DNA of 64,000 bases from Sphingobacterium sp. (GTDB lineage Bacteria > Bacteroidota > Bacteroidia > Sphingobacteriales > Sphingobacteriaceae): the NCBI GenBank assembly GCA_031277685.1, contig JAITLV010000257.1:32992-96991 (forward strand), in the 5' to 3' direction. The translations under genes and the position numbers were made by a program. A model generated the notes under the pieces. The model ran no database searches. It had not been told where the DNA came from and was given only the letters and a program-made list of their open reading frames with translations. Shown piece after piece: positions 54,879-64,000 of the stretch. Position 1 is the stretch's first letter. Each line of letters starts with the position of its first letter.

Positions 54879-55841
54879 TCAAAGATTCTCAGCATCAATT
54901 TCTTGTTGCAGGTCTTTATATTTCCGCAATGCTTCGGCCAACGGTAAGCCCTGGACTAGACCTGGTCTTTTATGCCCCGTATAAGTCAGCCATGCATCTT
55001 TCAGGATAGTTTGACGCTTAAAGACCAGTTCGTACAATTTTGCATATGTAGGCTGTTGTGCCACAAGTTCATCCCAGCTAGCTGAAAGTTGCATTTTGGG
55101 CATGAGGTGGGCAACAATTTCCTTTGCCATTAGCCAATGCCCAAGAGCACCGGGATGAACACCATCTGCTGCCAGCTTAAATGTACCGTCCTGCCGGATC
55201 TGCTTTTCCAAATACTGCTTCATTGGAAAATGTAAGTCTATCATTTCCCACTTGCTTTTGTGCCCATACGCCAGTAGCCATTCGGCATAACGATCCAATA
55301 CCTTGTTATAGCCATTTAATCTCAGTTGCGGATCGTCATGTACTGGTGGTGTCATCCAGATAATACGTTTTGTACCTGCTCTTTTTAATTGAGCCTGTAA
55401 GCGTAAAATCCCAGTTTTGTAAGCCTCGAAACGCGCAGAATCAAATGGAAGATAAATTCCATCATTCATGCCATAGCAGACAAATACCACCTCAGCTTTG
55501 ATTTTATCCAGCACATTATCCAAACGGTCAAAAAGACAAGGTCTCGGAAACTTTCCGCCAGCATGATTGGGTTCGCTCAATCCAGAAACAGTCTCACTCG
55601 GTAAGCCTAAATTAATAAACTGAGACTTACTTTTCGGGTGCGCTGCCAGCAATAAGCTTTCCGTCATTGCGACATATTGTCCTGCATAGGTAATGCTGTT
55701 TCCCAAAAAAAGTACATTCCGGGCTTCACTCAGGGCGAACTCCTTTTCTTTTTGCTGTGCTATAACCTGCTGGCTATATAAACTAAAGCAGAGTACGCAA
55801 AGAACAGTTCGTAAGATTATTTTAGTTATTATCAGGTTCAC
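54879..55841 (-). CDS. SGNH/GDSL-family carbohydrate esterase
   Basis: 320 aa with signal peptide. Catalytic blocks: 'VLFLGNSITYAG' (nucleophile S49), 'NLGLPSETV' (oxyanion Gly), 'VFVCYGMNDG' (N126) and 'ADGVHPGALGHWLMA' (D226, H229). Probably removes acetyl groups from the glycan before the glycosidases act. It lies between the two fucosidase genes. Confidence 0.9.
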   Translation of the reverse strand: MNLIITKIILRTVLCVLCFSLYSQQVIAQQKEKEFALSEARNVLFLGNSITYAGQYVAMTESLLLAAHPKSKSQFINLGLPSETVSGLSEPNHAGGKFPRPCLFDRLDNVLDKIKAEVVFVCYGMNDGIYLPFDSARFEAYKTGILRLQAQLKRAGTKRIIWMTPPVHDDPQLRLNGYNKVLDRYAEWLLAYGHKSKWEMIDLHFPMKQYLEKQIRQDGTFKLAADGVHPGALGHWLMAKEIVAHLMPKMQLSASWDELVAQQPTYAKLYELVFKRQTILKDAWLTYTGHKRPGLVQGLPLAEALRKYKDLQQEIDAENL

Positions 55842-55871
55842 TATCTTAGTTTAATGTATTGATCATGTCTC

Positions 55872-58556
55872 TTAGACAAATTTTATTTTAAGGGCATAGC
55901 CCATTTTATGTTGTATAGAACCTGACGGCAGCTGCAGTCGTAGACCATGCTGATCCTGTTCAAAATCAACTTTCCCAAATCCCAGCACCTCTACAGATTT
56001 CACTTTGGTTTTATTTAGGCTTAAAACGGATAGCCTGGCCACCCCATCTTCTGGTGATACCAGTGCTATAGCGTACACAGCATCCTTTTTTTGGGTAAAC
56101 CAGAAATCAGATGCTGTAAAATTTGCACGAAACCCTTCCCGCTCACGCTGCTCTGTATCTGTTATCTGAACAGCTGTTGGCCCATCGTGCTGGATCGTCC
56201 AGGGTTTACTACCATATATAGCCTCCCCGTTGACCTGCAACCATTTTCCTAAGATACTAAGATTTTCCTTAACTTGTTCAGCGACTTTACCTTGGGCATC
56301 CGGTCCAATATTGAGCATATAATTGCCTCCTTTGCTCACAATTTCGAGCAACCAGTACCGCAGTTCGTCCACATTCTTCCAATCGTTATCATAGGATTTA
56401 TAACCCCAGGAGTGATTAAAGGTACCGATAGCTTCCCAGGGTTTGGTAAAACTTTCTGTCGTTGCGGGGATGCGATTATCTCCAGGAATAGCATAATCTC
56501 CCATTTCGTTACCAATCCGTTCTGAGACAATAATATTGGGGTTGTAGTCATAGACTGTTTTGTAAAAACGAAAGCTCTGTTCTGCTGTCATCAATCCGGG
56601 CATATCAAACCAGATGTATTTCAACTGTTTGAAGCGACCCAGGATTTCGCGAACTTGTGGTATCGCTTTCTCATTGATATAAGCAGCAAAAGAATTTGCA
56701 CTGGGATCCCACCTATTGGCTCCAAAAGCATCCGTTTTCTTTCCGATGAGCTCATTTTGTGCTTTGCTGACCGCATACTGACCATCGCTACCATCCCGCC
56801 AATCGATATTGTGAGAATAGTATAGCCCAAAGTCTAACTGATGACGAAGACAGGCCTCATAAAGTTCCTGTATCACATCCCGTTTAAAAGGCGTAGCCTG
56901 CTGCACATTGAAGTTGTTGACCTCAGAATTGTACATTGCAAAACCATCATGATGTTTACTTGTCACTACCAGGTATTTCATTCCTGCCTCCTTGGCCATT
57001 TTTACAATCTGATCGGCATCGAAAGACTTTGGATCAAATTCATTGGCAAGATTTGCATAGGTAGCACGCGGGATCTTCGCAACCAGTTGAATCCACTCCG
57101 CAACACTGGGATTTCCGAGTTCTTCAATTCTCTTCCCATTCCAGATTCCCGCTGGGATTGCATACAGTCCCCAATGGATAAACATTCCAAATTTCTGCTG
57201 CTGAAAATCAGTTAGCGCTTTGGCCTTCTTACTATTCATCACCTTCCATTCGTCCATCAATCGCTGCTCCGATTTGATGACCCGCTTATTCCATCGCATT
57301 AAAGCTTCCAGATAATAGTAATCTGCATAAACCAAGGGCACATCTATCTCCCCTTTGTGCGGAATACTTCCCACACTGTGCTTCAGCACAAATAGGCCAT
57401 TTTCACCGACAGCACTTGAATAGCGCTCAGAACCCAGCGATTTCAGGATCATTTCAGCTACAGCAAGATATGCTTTCTGCTGATCGCGGCCTACATAATC
57501 TATTAGCTCAAGAAGTGCAGCGGCAGTTACCGCCGCTGCGGACGCATCACGGGGAATAGTTGTAAAGTCGGCTTTATGATAATCCCACTGCGGAACAAAA
57601 CCTGGCTGGTTGACATCAAAATCCCATTGGGGAATTTTATCCATTGGTAATCTCGGATGATTGATATAAAAATCCGCCATCTTTTTTACGGCTTCCAGAT
57701 ACTTGGGATCTTTTGTTTCGCGGTACATCACGATAAAACCATAAAGCCCCCAGGCTTGTCCGCGAGCCCAGGCGGAATTGTCCGAAAAGCCCTGCGCTGT
57801 TTCTTTGCTCAATACGGCACCCGTTTGCGGATCATAGTTAATGACATGGTAGGAACTAAAATCCGAACGATATTGGTGTTTCAGTGTCGTTTCCGCATGT
57901 TGAATCGCGACATGCCGGTAGATTGAGTCTCCGGATAATTTGGAAGCCAGGAAAAGTAATTCCAGGTTCATCATATTATCAATGATCACCGGAAATTCAT
58001 AGCGATGTTTACCATCCCAGGAGGGAAACATATTCCAGGATTTAATGGCTCCAACCTTTGGATTGAATCGCGTCAATAACGATTTCGCACTTTGGATCAA
58101 GATGGATTTAAAAGCCGTATCACCCGTCAACCGATAGGCATTTCCATAACTGCAGTTCATCACAAAACCAATATCGTGATGGTTGGTATTAAATTGATTT
58201 TGCCGGAGTGAATTTGTCCATTTTAGTGCCGCATCACGCCACTTATCGTCACCTGTATATTCAAAAACATACCAAAGACAGCCCGGCCAAAAGCCACCGG
58301 TCCAATCCCGGATATCCGTAAAAGTTGTTTTTCCGCTGGGATCTGCAGACCGGGGATACTTTGTCAAATCATTATGATTTTTATACAGCAAGGCATATTG
58401 TTGTTCGGCCAAACCAAATCCTCTTTTTACGATATCAGTTGTGTCTGCTTGTAGATAAAGAGGAGAAAAAAACAGCAAAAAACAACTAAAATACAGGCTA
58501 TATCTGAAAACAATCATGTTTAGGTTTATTTTACATTTAGCCAGGGGAACTCTCAT
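55872..58556 (-). CDS. Bifunctional GH88 unsaturated uronyl hydrolase - GH29 fucosidase fusion
   Basis: 894 aa. A second start at Met14 fits better with a signal peptide (MIVFRYSLYFSCFLLFF...). Residues about 45-425: GH88 alpha/alpha barrel with 'DWTGGFWPGCLWYV', 'NHHDIGFVMN' (D128) and 'FPVIIDNMMNLELLF' (D193), the two Asp of unsaturated glucuronyl hydrolases, and 'SAWARGQAWGLYGF'. Residues about 446-795: GH29 with 'QKFGMFIHWGLYAIPAG', 'YLVVTSKHHDGFAMY' and 'YIWFDMPG' (D651, likely nucleophile). A C-terminal beta domain of about 90 residues ends the protein. Both catalytic sites look intact. The fusion suggests that an unsaturated uronic acid and fucose are removed in close succession. Confidence 0.9.
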   Translation of the reverse strand: MRVPLAKCKINLNMIVFRYSLYFSCFLLFFSPLYLQADTTDIVKRGFGLAEQQYALLYKNHNDLTKYPRSADPSGKTTFTDIRDWTGGFWPGCLWYVFEYTGDDKWRDAALKWTNSLRQNQFNTNHHDIGFVMNCSYGNAYRLTGDTAFKSILIQSAKSLLTRFNPKVGAIKSWNMFPSWDGKHRYEFPVIIDNMMNLELLFLASKLSGDSIYRHVAIQHAETTLKHQYRSDFSSYHVINYDPQTGAVLSKETAQGFSDNSAWARGQAWGLYGFIVMYRETKDPKYLEAVKKMADFYINHPRLPMDKIPQWDFDVNQPGFVPQWDYHKADFTTIPRDASAAAVTAAALLELIDYVGRDQQKAYLAVAEMILKSLGSERYSSAVGENGLFVLKHSVGSIPHKGEIDVPLVYADYYYLEALMRWNKRVIKSEQRLMDEWKVMNSKKAKALTDFQQQKFGMFIHWGLYAIPAGIWNGKRIEELGNPSVAEWIQLVAKIPRATYANLANEFDPKSFDADQIVKMAKEAGMKYLVVTSKHHDGFAMYNSEVNNFNVQQATPFKRDVIQELYEACLRHQLDFGLYYSHNIDWRDGSDGQYAVSKAQNELIGKKTDAFGANRWDPSANSFAAYINEKAIPQVREILGRFKQLKYIWFDMPGLMTAEQSFRFYKTVYDYNPNIIVSERIGNEMGDYAIPGDNRIPATTESFTKPWEAIGTFNHSWGYKSYDNDWKNVDELRYWLLEIVSKGGNYMLNIGPDAQGKVAEQVKENLSILGKWLQVNGEAIYGSKPWTIQHDGPTAVQITDTEQREREGFRANFTASDFWFTQKKDAVYAIALVSPEDGVARLSVLSLNKTKVKSVEVLGFGKVDFEQDQHGLRLQLPSGSIQHKMGYALKIKFV

Positions 58557-58592
58557 GAGAAGCTGCCCCTGGTTTTAATTTACAAAAAAGAA

Positions 58593-60368
58593 TTAATCGA
58601 CCCATCCCGGGTTTTGTGTCAGATTTACGTTCATCTGTATTTCGGAGGTCGGAATAGGCCATACGGTCAAGAAATCACCTTTATAGCTATAATTGCCCAC
58701 ATTTGTTCCCCAAACCTGCTTACGCCCATTGCCCGGTTGAAACACAGTCTCTTTCCAGGTTCCCCAACGCAGCTCGTCAAAGTAATTGATTCCTTCATTC
58801 GGGAATTCAATACGACGTTCGTTTCGAATACGTGTACGCAAATCATCCTTCCCGCCTACAGTGGTTGCAGCATTCGAATTTAACAGGGCCACCCCTGCAC
58901 GTTGGCGCACTTCATTCACTTTTGCTATTGCCTCATTCAATTTGCCATCTTCATTCAACGCTTCGGCCCACATCAATAAAATATCAGCATAGCGGAAAAT
59001 CGGAAAATCAATCGGCCCATAATTCCGGTCCACGATCTCGTTCACTCCTTCAGCTACAAATTTTCGGTAGAAATAAAAGAAATTGATCTGTGTATCACTC
59101 TGAATATCTCCATCTACCTGTGCCTGTCCGCGAAATGGCCATCGCATAAATTGAAGGCTTTCCACATTGGTAAAATTATATGCTCCCCTAAAAGTCGAAT
59201 AGGGAGTCACGATATTGGCCTGTAAACGAGGGTCACGATTTTCATACGCTTTTCTGATGCGTTCTTCATTACCCTGCGGCAAATAAAGGCTCATCTTTGC
59301 GCCTCTCAATGCTGCTGCTGCTTTTTCAGCGTCCGTTAAGTTGTTACGGAGGAAATAGACCTCCCGCTCGTTTTCACTTAAACTCATATACCCCGGAATA
59401 ATTTTATCCCAGTCAAATTTGGATCCGTCACTATTTTCATAAAGATCTACTAAATGTGGTGAAGGCATATAGTAATTCCAGCCACGCGAATATACCGAAG
59501 GCCAACCGCAAAATAGCTGCATATTATTCCCATATCCCTGTTCACTGCGATGCTGAATGGAAAAAATCATTTCAGGACATTGCTCATTGGCTTCCTTAAA
59601 CAAGGCTTTATAATCACCGAAAAGCGTATGGCCCGCGTCTTTCACTTTTTGAAAATCAGCGGCTGCTTTTGCCCAGTCTTTTCGATAAAGATATACCTTA
59701 CCCCGCAGGGCATAGGCCGCTGCTTTGGTTGCATGCCCATAGTTTGCATTCCCCGCCGGATAACGATCCGGAAAATTGGTTTCTGCGATACAATCGTTCA
59801 GATCGGCCAATACCTGATTCCAGACCTCAGCTTCAGAACTACGTCCTTTGATCGCTTCTGCTGCCGTAAAGGGTTCAAGGTAAATCGGTACGCCCTTGTA
59901 GAGTTGATTGAGCCGGAAATAAAAGTAAGCACGTAGAAATTTAGCCTCGGCAATATATTTTGCTTTTTTTTCCACTGTTGAAGGCGACTTGACCGGAATA
60001 TTCTTCAAGGCATCGTTTGCCCGCTGAATACCTTCATATTGAATCTTCCACACATTCACAAATAAGGGATCGCCTGCAGTAATTGTCCCTGTCAGTAAAG
60101 GTTCATCAAAACGTGCCTGTCCGGTATATGAAAAACGGTCAAACTGATAGAGCTCATAAGGTGAAATCAGTCCACTGTGCCCCATCAGGAGCCGAAAGGA
60201 TCCATAGATTCCGGCAACGCCCAAATCTGTCAGATTATCTGTTGTCCACATCGTTGCCGTGGATACAGATGAATACGGAGAGGTATCTAAAAGATCTCTT
60301 TTACAGCCCAATACACTTGTTATCAATAAAATCGCTAGAATTTTTTTCGTCTTTTTCATTGTTCTCAT
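58593..60368 (-). CDS. SusD/RagB-type lipoprotein (unit 3)
   Basis: 591 aa. Lipobox 'ITSVLGC' gives Cys near residue 22. SusD motifs: 'IAEAKFLRAYFYFRLNQLYKGVPI', 'YADILLMWAEALNEDG', 'RIRNERRIEFPNEGINYFDELRWG' and the end 'TVWPIPTSEIQMNVNLTQNPGW'. 36 bp upstream of the GH88-GH29 gene and 5 bp downstream of its SusC. Confidence 0.95.
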   Translation of the reverse strand: MRTMKKTKKILAILLITSVLGCKRDLLDTSPYSSVSTATMWTTDNLTDLGVAGIYGSFRLLMGHSGLISPYELYQFDRFSYTGQARFDEPLLTGTITAGDPLFVNVWKIQYEGIQRANDALKNIPVKSPSTVEKKAKYIAEAKFLRAYFYFRLNQLYKGVPIYLEPFTAAEAIKGRSSEAEVWNQVLADLNDCIAETNFPDRYPAGNANYGHATKAAAYALRGKVYLYRKDWAKAAADFQKVKDAGHTLFGDYKALFKEANEQCPEMIFSIQHRSEQGYGNNMQLFCGWPSVYSRGWNYYMPSPHLVDLYENSDGSKFDWDKIIPGYMSLSENEREVYFLRNNLTDAEKAAAALRGAKMSLYLPQGNEERIRKAYENRDPRLQANIVTPYSTFRGAYNFTNVESLQFMRWPFRGQAQVDGDIQSDTQINFFYFYRKFVAEGVNEIVDRNYGPIDFPIFRYADILLMWAEALNEDGKLNEAIAKVNEVRQRAGVALLNSNAATTVGGKDDLRTRIRNERRIEFPNEGINYFDELRWGTWKETVFQPGNGRKQVWGTNVGNYSYKGDFLTVWPIPTSEIQMNVNLTQNPGWVD

Positions 60369-60373
60369 GCGGA

Positions 60374-63300
60374 TTAAAAGGTAAGGTTCAGACCCAATGA
60401 ATATTGACGCATCGTTGGGTAGTTGACTACAGAAGAGTTGATCAGTGAAGGGTCATTACTTGCAGGTCCAATTTCTGGATCCAACCCTGGAAACTTGGTC
60501 CATGTCAGTAAGTTTTCTCCTGCTAGATAGATTCGCAGTTTAGCGATCGAGAACCGGCTTGCCAAGCTTTCGGGCAGCGTATAACCGACTTGTAGGTTGC
60601 GTAGTTTCACAAAAGATGCTTTGTAGAGATAGAAATTGCTTGTGCGGCCATTCTGGGCGTCTGCCCCTCCTTTTAAGCGTGGATAATAGCCATCGATATG
60701 ATTATTTGGATCGTTAGGGTTCGCTGCATTGTAATAATAGTGATCGTCGGCGACCAGTGCCGGTACGGATTTACCCTGTGCGACAATGGATGAATTGAGG
60801 TAAAGTTCATTCCAATAATAAGACATTCCCGAAGAAGCGGACCAGATCATGGAAGCATCGAACCCTTTGTAGGCCATGTTAACACTCAGCCCATAATTGT
60901 ACGCTGGCGTCGCCCTTTTGCCCATAAACTTTTGGTCATAGACATTTCCGTAAATACCGTCACCATTCATATCCGAATAAATCAAGTCACCATACCAGAT
61001 CTTGGTAGGATCAATACCATCAGCAGGCTGAAATGAATAGCCTGCGGCGACCATTGCTTTCAGCCACTCCATATCCTGCTCTGTACGGATCATGCCGTCC
61101 CGTGGTCCACCATTCTTATCGACAGAACCATCCGCTAAGAAATGACTGCCCGAACCTGTATACACATTGTACAGATAGAATTCATTGATTTCGTGCCCTT
61201 CCAGAATCCGTTGGTTGACACCAGTAGAAACCATACCGATATTCGACTGATAAACACGATTGCCTGCGGCATCCGTTACGTATCCTTCTGATAAAGCACC
61301 TTTATATTTTTCCACCCGATTGGTATTGTAAGCGAAATTGGCAGATATTCCGTATTTAAAGTCATTGATTTTATCCTGGTACCCCACAGTCAGCTCAAGC
61401 CCCCGTTTGCTGACCTCAGCGATATTCATGGTCGCTGCTGTTGCCGTCCCGGTTGTAGCGGGGATATTCGGAACGTACAGAATACCATCCGTATAGGCAC
61501 GATAAGCATCAACTTCGACTGTCAGTTTATTTTTCAAGGCTGTTGCTGTAAAGCCCACATTTGTGGTGGTGGTCGTTTCCCAATGCAGCAGATCATTGCC
61601 CAATTTAGTCTGTGCCAGACCGCGGACCGCCTGATTATTGAAGGAATAGTTTACAGCACCATACGAAGGAAGATGGTCGTAATTACCCGGAGACGCATTG
61701 TTTCCGGTTTTTCCCCATGAAGCTCTTATCCGCAGATCATTCACAAAAGATTTGAGCGGAGTCATAAATGATTCTTCGGAGATACGCCATCCTGCAGAAA
61801 AGGCCGGAAAGAATCCCCAACGTTTGGCGCTTCCAAATCGCGATGATCCATCATAGCGGACGACGGCTTCGGCCAGATATTTATTATCGTAAGCATAATT
61901 GGCCCGACCAAAAAAGGAGCGTAACCCATAATCTAACTCGTCCCCTGTAATTGAACTCATTGTTGTAGCCGAGTTAAACGTTGTTAGATCCGGATGTACA
62001 AGACCGAGTTTGGCTGCACCAATATTGTATTGATTGAAGTATTGCTCGTTATAGCCTAGGATTCCACCCACATCGTGTTTACCAAAAGAACCAGCATAAC
62101 GCAATACATTATCAATGATCACATTGTAGCCCTTGGTCAATCCGTATTGTGTTGTTATCTGCCCCGACGAAAGCGCCGCTGTACTTAGTTTATTCGTTGC
62201 AAAATTCCATTTTTCATAAGGTACTTGATGGGAATTGGTCTCGTTGTACGTATAATTGTAATTTACCTTTGATTCAAACTCCAGCCCCTTCATCAGATTT
62301 AGCTTCGCAAAAATTGTGGTATTGAAACGATTGACCTGATTCTTACCTCCCATACCGTTTAAAAAAGCCAGGGCATTATTTGCTGTAGCCGATTCTTCGG
62401 CTGCCGCAGGAAAACCATAAGTACCATTGTAATAAGGATAAACCCCGGGTACAGTTTGGGTCAGGTAGGCATATGCCGTGGCCACATCGGCTACACTCAA
62501 ATTCTGCATATCGCCAAAGGTCTGGGTCCCTACGGTCAAAAACTTGGCAACTTTCGATTGTAAGTTGATCCGCATGCGGATCTTATCTGCTCCGGTTTCG
62601 GGCATAGTCCCGGGATTGTTAAAATATCCCACCGAAAAAAGGTATTGTGTATTGTCGGTCCCTCCATTCAACGAAAGATTATGATTTTGTAAAAGTTTCC
62701 GCTGTCCAAAAAGCACATCGCCCCAATTTGTATTGGGATAAGCGACTGCATTGGGAATACCAAATTCCGTTAGTCCTGCGGGATTTTTTTTCGCCTCTTC
62801 CCAGAGGTTGATTGTTGCATCAGTATATACGGCTGCTTGTCCCAAATTCTTGAATCCTTCATTGACAAGACGCATATGCTGCGCATAATCGGTGATAAAT
62901 TCAGGTACATTATTGGGTCGAAGCATCGAAACCATACCCGTATAAGAAACATTATTTTTTCCTTTGGCACCCTTTTTTGTCGTAATTAAAATAACGCCAT
63001 TGGAACCTAAAGATCCATAGATCGCAGCTGTTGCAGCATCTTTTAAAATAGAAATTGACTCTACATCATTGGGATTGACGGCATCCATGGATCCCACGAT
63101 CCCATCGATGACAACCAAAGGTGAAGTATTATTTAACGTTCCTTTCCCACGAATAAGGATATTAGCGCCATCTGCGCCTGGTTTTCCTGTTGTCGTTTGT
63201 ACATTCACTCCTGCGGCAAGCCCCGCCAAAGAAGATGTTAATGTCGAGGTTGACCGGTTTTCCAATGAGCTTCCGTTCACCGTGGACACTGCACCGATCA

Positions 63301-63973
63301 CATTTGCACGTTTTTGGCTACCATAGCCCACGACAACGACCTCATCCAGACCACTCACCACCTCCTGAAGTACAATATTCAATTCTTCGTTTCCATTGAC
63401 ATTTTTTTCAAAACGTTGGTATCCAACATTCGAAAACACCAATGTGCCGTCCGAGGCCGGCAGCTGAATTGTAAACCTTCCATCCTGATCCGTAACCACG
63501 GAAATATTTGTTCCTTTCACCGTAACAGTAGTCCCCACGATGGCCTGCCCTTTCGCATTGACGACCTTGCCGTCTACGCTCCGCTGGACAACTTCCTGAT
63601 GAACAGGAATTATATTATTCCGCTTAGGTTTTATCACGATAACCTCGTCCTTTTTTACCCACTCCAGATCCAGCGGTGATACAATGGCATTTAAGGCATC
63701 TTCCAGTTTCGCATGCTGTATATTGACAGACAAACGTGTCTGCGCCAACGACTTGCCATTTAAGAAAAAATTGAATCCGCTCTGTTTCTGGATATCGCGC
63801 ATGATCTGGTTTAAAGTCACATGCTTTGCGGTTAAGTTTATGGTCTGCGCATTTCCTTCTGCAAACAGCTGCATCGCAGTAAGTAAAGAAATGAGTACGA
63901 TCAATTTCATAATCAGTATACTTCGTAAAGTTAAACTCCACGGGTGTAGCCTAACAAATGGATAAAAAATCAT
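60374..63973 (-). CDS. SusC/RagA TonB-dependent transducer with STN domain (unit 3)
   Basis: 1199 aa from ATG 63973; an internal Met (MKLIVLISLLTAMQLF) starts the signal peptide and could also be the start. Residues about 45-110 are an STN domain ('VTLNQIMRDIQKQSGFNFFLNG', 'LEDALNAIVSPLDLEWVKKDEVIVI'). A beta domain (about 130-205), the plug ('AAIYGSLGSNGVILITTKKG') and the barrel follow. STN domains pass the ligand signal to a FecR anti-sigma factor; no sigma/anti-sigma pair is present next to it in the window, so it should lie to the right, or the pair at 40.2-41.8 kb serves it. Confidence 0.95.
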   Translation of the reverse strand: MIFYPFVRLHPWSLTLRSILIMKLIVLISLLTAMQLFAEGNAQTINLTAKHVTLNQIMRDIQKQSGFNFFLNGKSLAQTRLSVNIQHAKLEDALNAIVSPLDLEWVKKDEVIVIKPKRNNIIPVHQEVVQRSVDGKVVNAKGQAIVGTTVTVKGTNISVVTDQDGRFTIQLPASDGTLVFSNVGYQRFEKNVNGNEELNIVLQEVVSGLDEVVVVGYGSQKRANVIGAVSTVNGSSLENRSTSTLTSSLAGLAAGVNVQTTTGKPGADGANILIRGKGTLNNTSPLVVIDGIVGSMDAVNPNDVESISILKDAATAAIYGSLGSNGVILITTKKGAKGKNNVSYTGMVSMLRPNNVPEFITDYAQHMRLVNEGFKNLGQAAVYTDATINLWEEAKKNPAGLTEFGIPNAVAYPNTNWGDVLFGQRKLLQNHNLSLNGGTDNTQYLFSVGYFNNPGTMPETGADKIRMRINLQSKVAKFLTVGTQTFGDMQNLSVADVATAYAYLTQTVPGVYPYYNGTYGFPAAAEESATANNALAFLNGMGGKNQVNRFNTTIFAKLNLMKGLEFESKVNYNYTYNETNSHQVPYEKWNFATNKLSTAALSSGQITTQYGLTKGYNVIIDNVLRYAGSFGKHDVGGILGYNEQYFNQYNIGAAKLGLVHPDLTTFNSATTMSSITGDELDYGLRSFFGRANYAYDNKYLAEAVVRYDGSSRFGSAKRWGFFPAFSAGWRISEESFMTPLKSFVNDLRIRASWGKTGNNASPGNYDHLPSYGAVNYSFNNQAVRGLAQTKLGNDLLHWETTTTTNVGFTATALKNKLTVEVDAYRAYTDGILYVPNIPATTGTATAATMNIAEVSKRGLELTVGYQDKINDFKYGISANFAYNTNRVEKYKGALSEGYVTDAAGNRVYQSNIGMVSTGVNQRILEGHEINEFYLYNVYTGSGSHFLADGSVDKNGGPRDGMIRTEQDMEWLKAMVAAGYSFQPADGIDPTKIWYGDLIYSDMNGDGIYGNVYDQKFMGKRATPAYNYGLSVNMAYKGFDASMIWSASSGMSYYWNELYLNSSIVAQGKSVPALVADDHYYYNAANPNDPNNHIDGYYPRLKGGADAQNGRTSNFYLYKASFVKLRNLQVGYTLPESLASRFSIAKLRIYLAGENLLTWTKFPGLDPEIGPASNDPSLINSSVVNYPTMRQYSLGLNLTF

Positions 63974-64000
63974 ATGTTTGTACGGTTTGTATGTTATTTA

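Noticed and set aside
1..64000. CRISPR arrays, rRNA genes and insertion sequences
   Set aside because: No regularly spaced direct repeats, no rRNA-like stretches and no transposase frames were seen.

Overview
The window joins two unlike pieces of a Bacteroidota chromosome, most likely from the Sphingobacteriaceae. The taxonomic clues are three SusC/SusD pairs, a hybrid two-component regulator with an AraC output domain, ECF sigma/FecR signalling, and promoters of the Bacteroidota type (-7 box TAnnTTTG). Positions 1 to about 27,325 are an AT-rich prophage that continues past the left edge. Positions 27,330 to 64,000 are host DNA carrying polysaccharide-utilisation loci (PULs).

Prophage. Its right end looks like an attR made of a tRNA-Pro 3' end (27311-27325) followed by the tRNA's own terminator. 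Reading leftward come the tyrosine integrase, a 76-aa gene, a candidate phage tRNA-Trp(CCA), and an immunity-type operon: an unknown 215-aa protein, an XRE-ImmA repressor with HELGH, and a 2H phosphoesterase. The packaging genes follow (TerS, TerL, portal). A plus-strand island (14.6-18.9 kb) then interrupts the late genes; it carries three glycosyltransferase genes holding four GT2 domains, an HESLH metallopeptidase and small proteins. The minus-strand late genes resume with scaffold, gpD-like decoration protein, gpE-like capsid, connectors, two tail-tube-like paralogues, a gpG/gpGT chaperone pair, tape measure, tail-tip protein and a fibre with a complete M14 peptidase-like site. The virion should be a siphovirus with a long non-contractile tail. 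Replication and lysis genes were not recognised here and may lie to the left.

The clearest mechanistic signal is a programmed -1 frameshift in the tail chaperone gene: slippery A AAA AAG in the correct phase at 8364-8358, followed by a two-part hairpin whose loop holds the zero-frame stop. A second signal is a palindrome, TGCTAAAATTTTAGCA, in the packaging promoter and upstream of the structural and island operons, with a degenerate copy in the integrase promoter. This suggests one regulator controls the phage programme.

Host PULs. Three minus-strand transcription units each contain a SusC/SusD pair. Unit 1 (41.8 to 27.6 kb): ECF sigma, FecR, SusC, SusD, arylsulfotransferase-like propeller, DUF6067-type glycosidase, DUF5107-TPR protein. 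Unit 2 (47.1 to 42.5 kb): SusC/SusD, divergent from a plus-strand hybrid regulator (47.6-51.5 kb). Unit 3 (64 to 51.7 kb): STN-type SusC, SusD, a GH88-GH29 fusion, an SGNH esterase, a GH29 fucosidase and a Tat-exported Gfo/Idh/MocA protein. Together they suggest import and trimming of a fucosylated, esterified, uronic-acid-containing glycan, possibly of plant type; the substrate is an inference.
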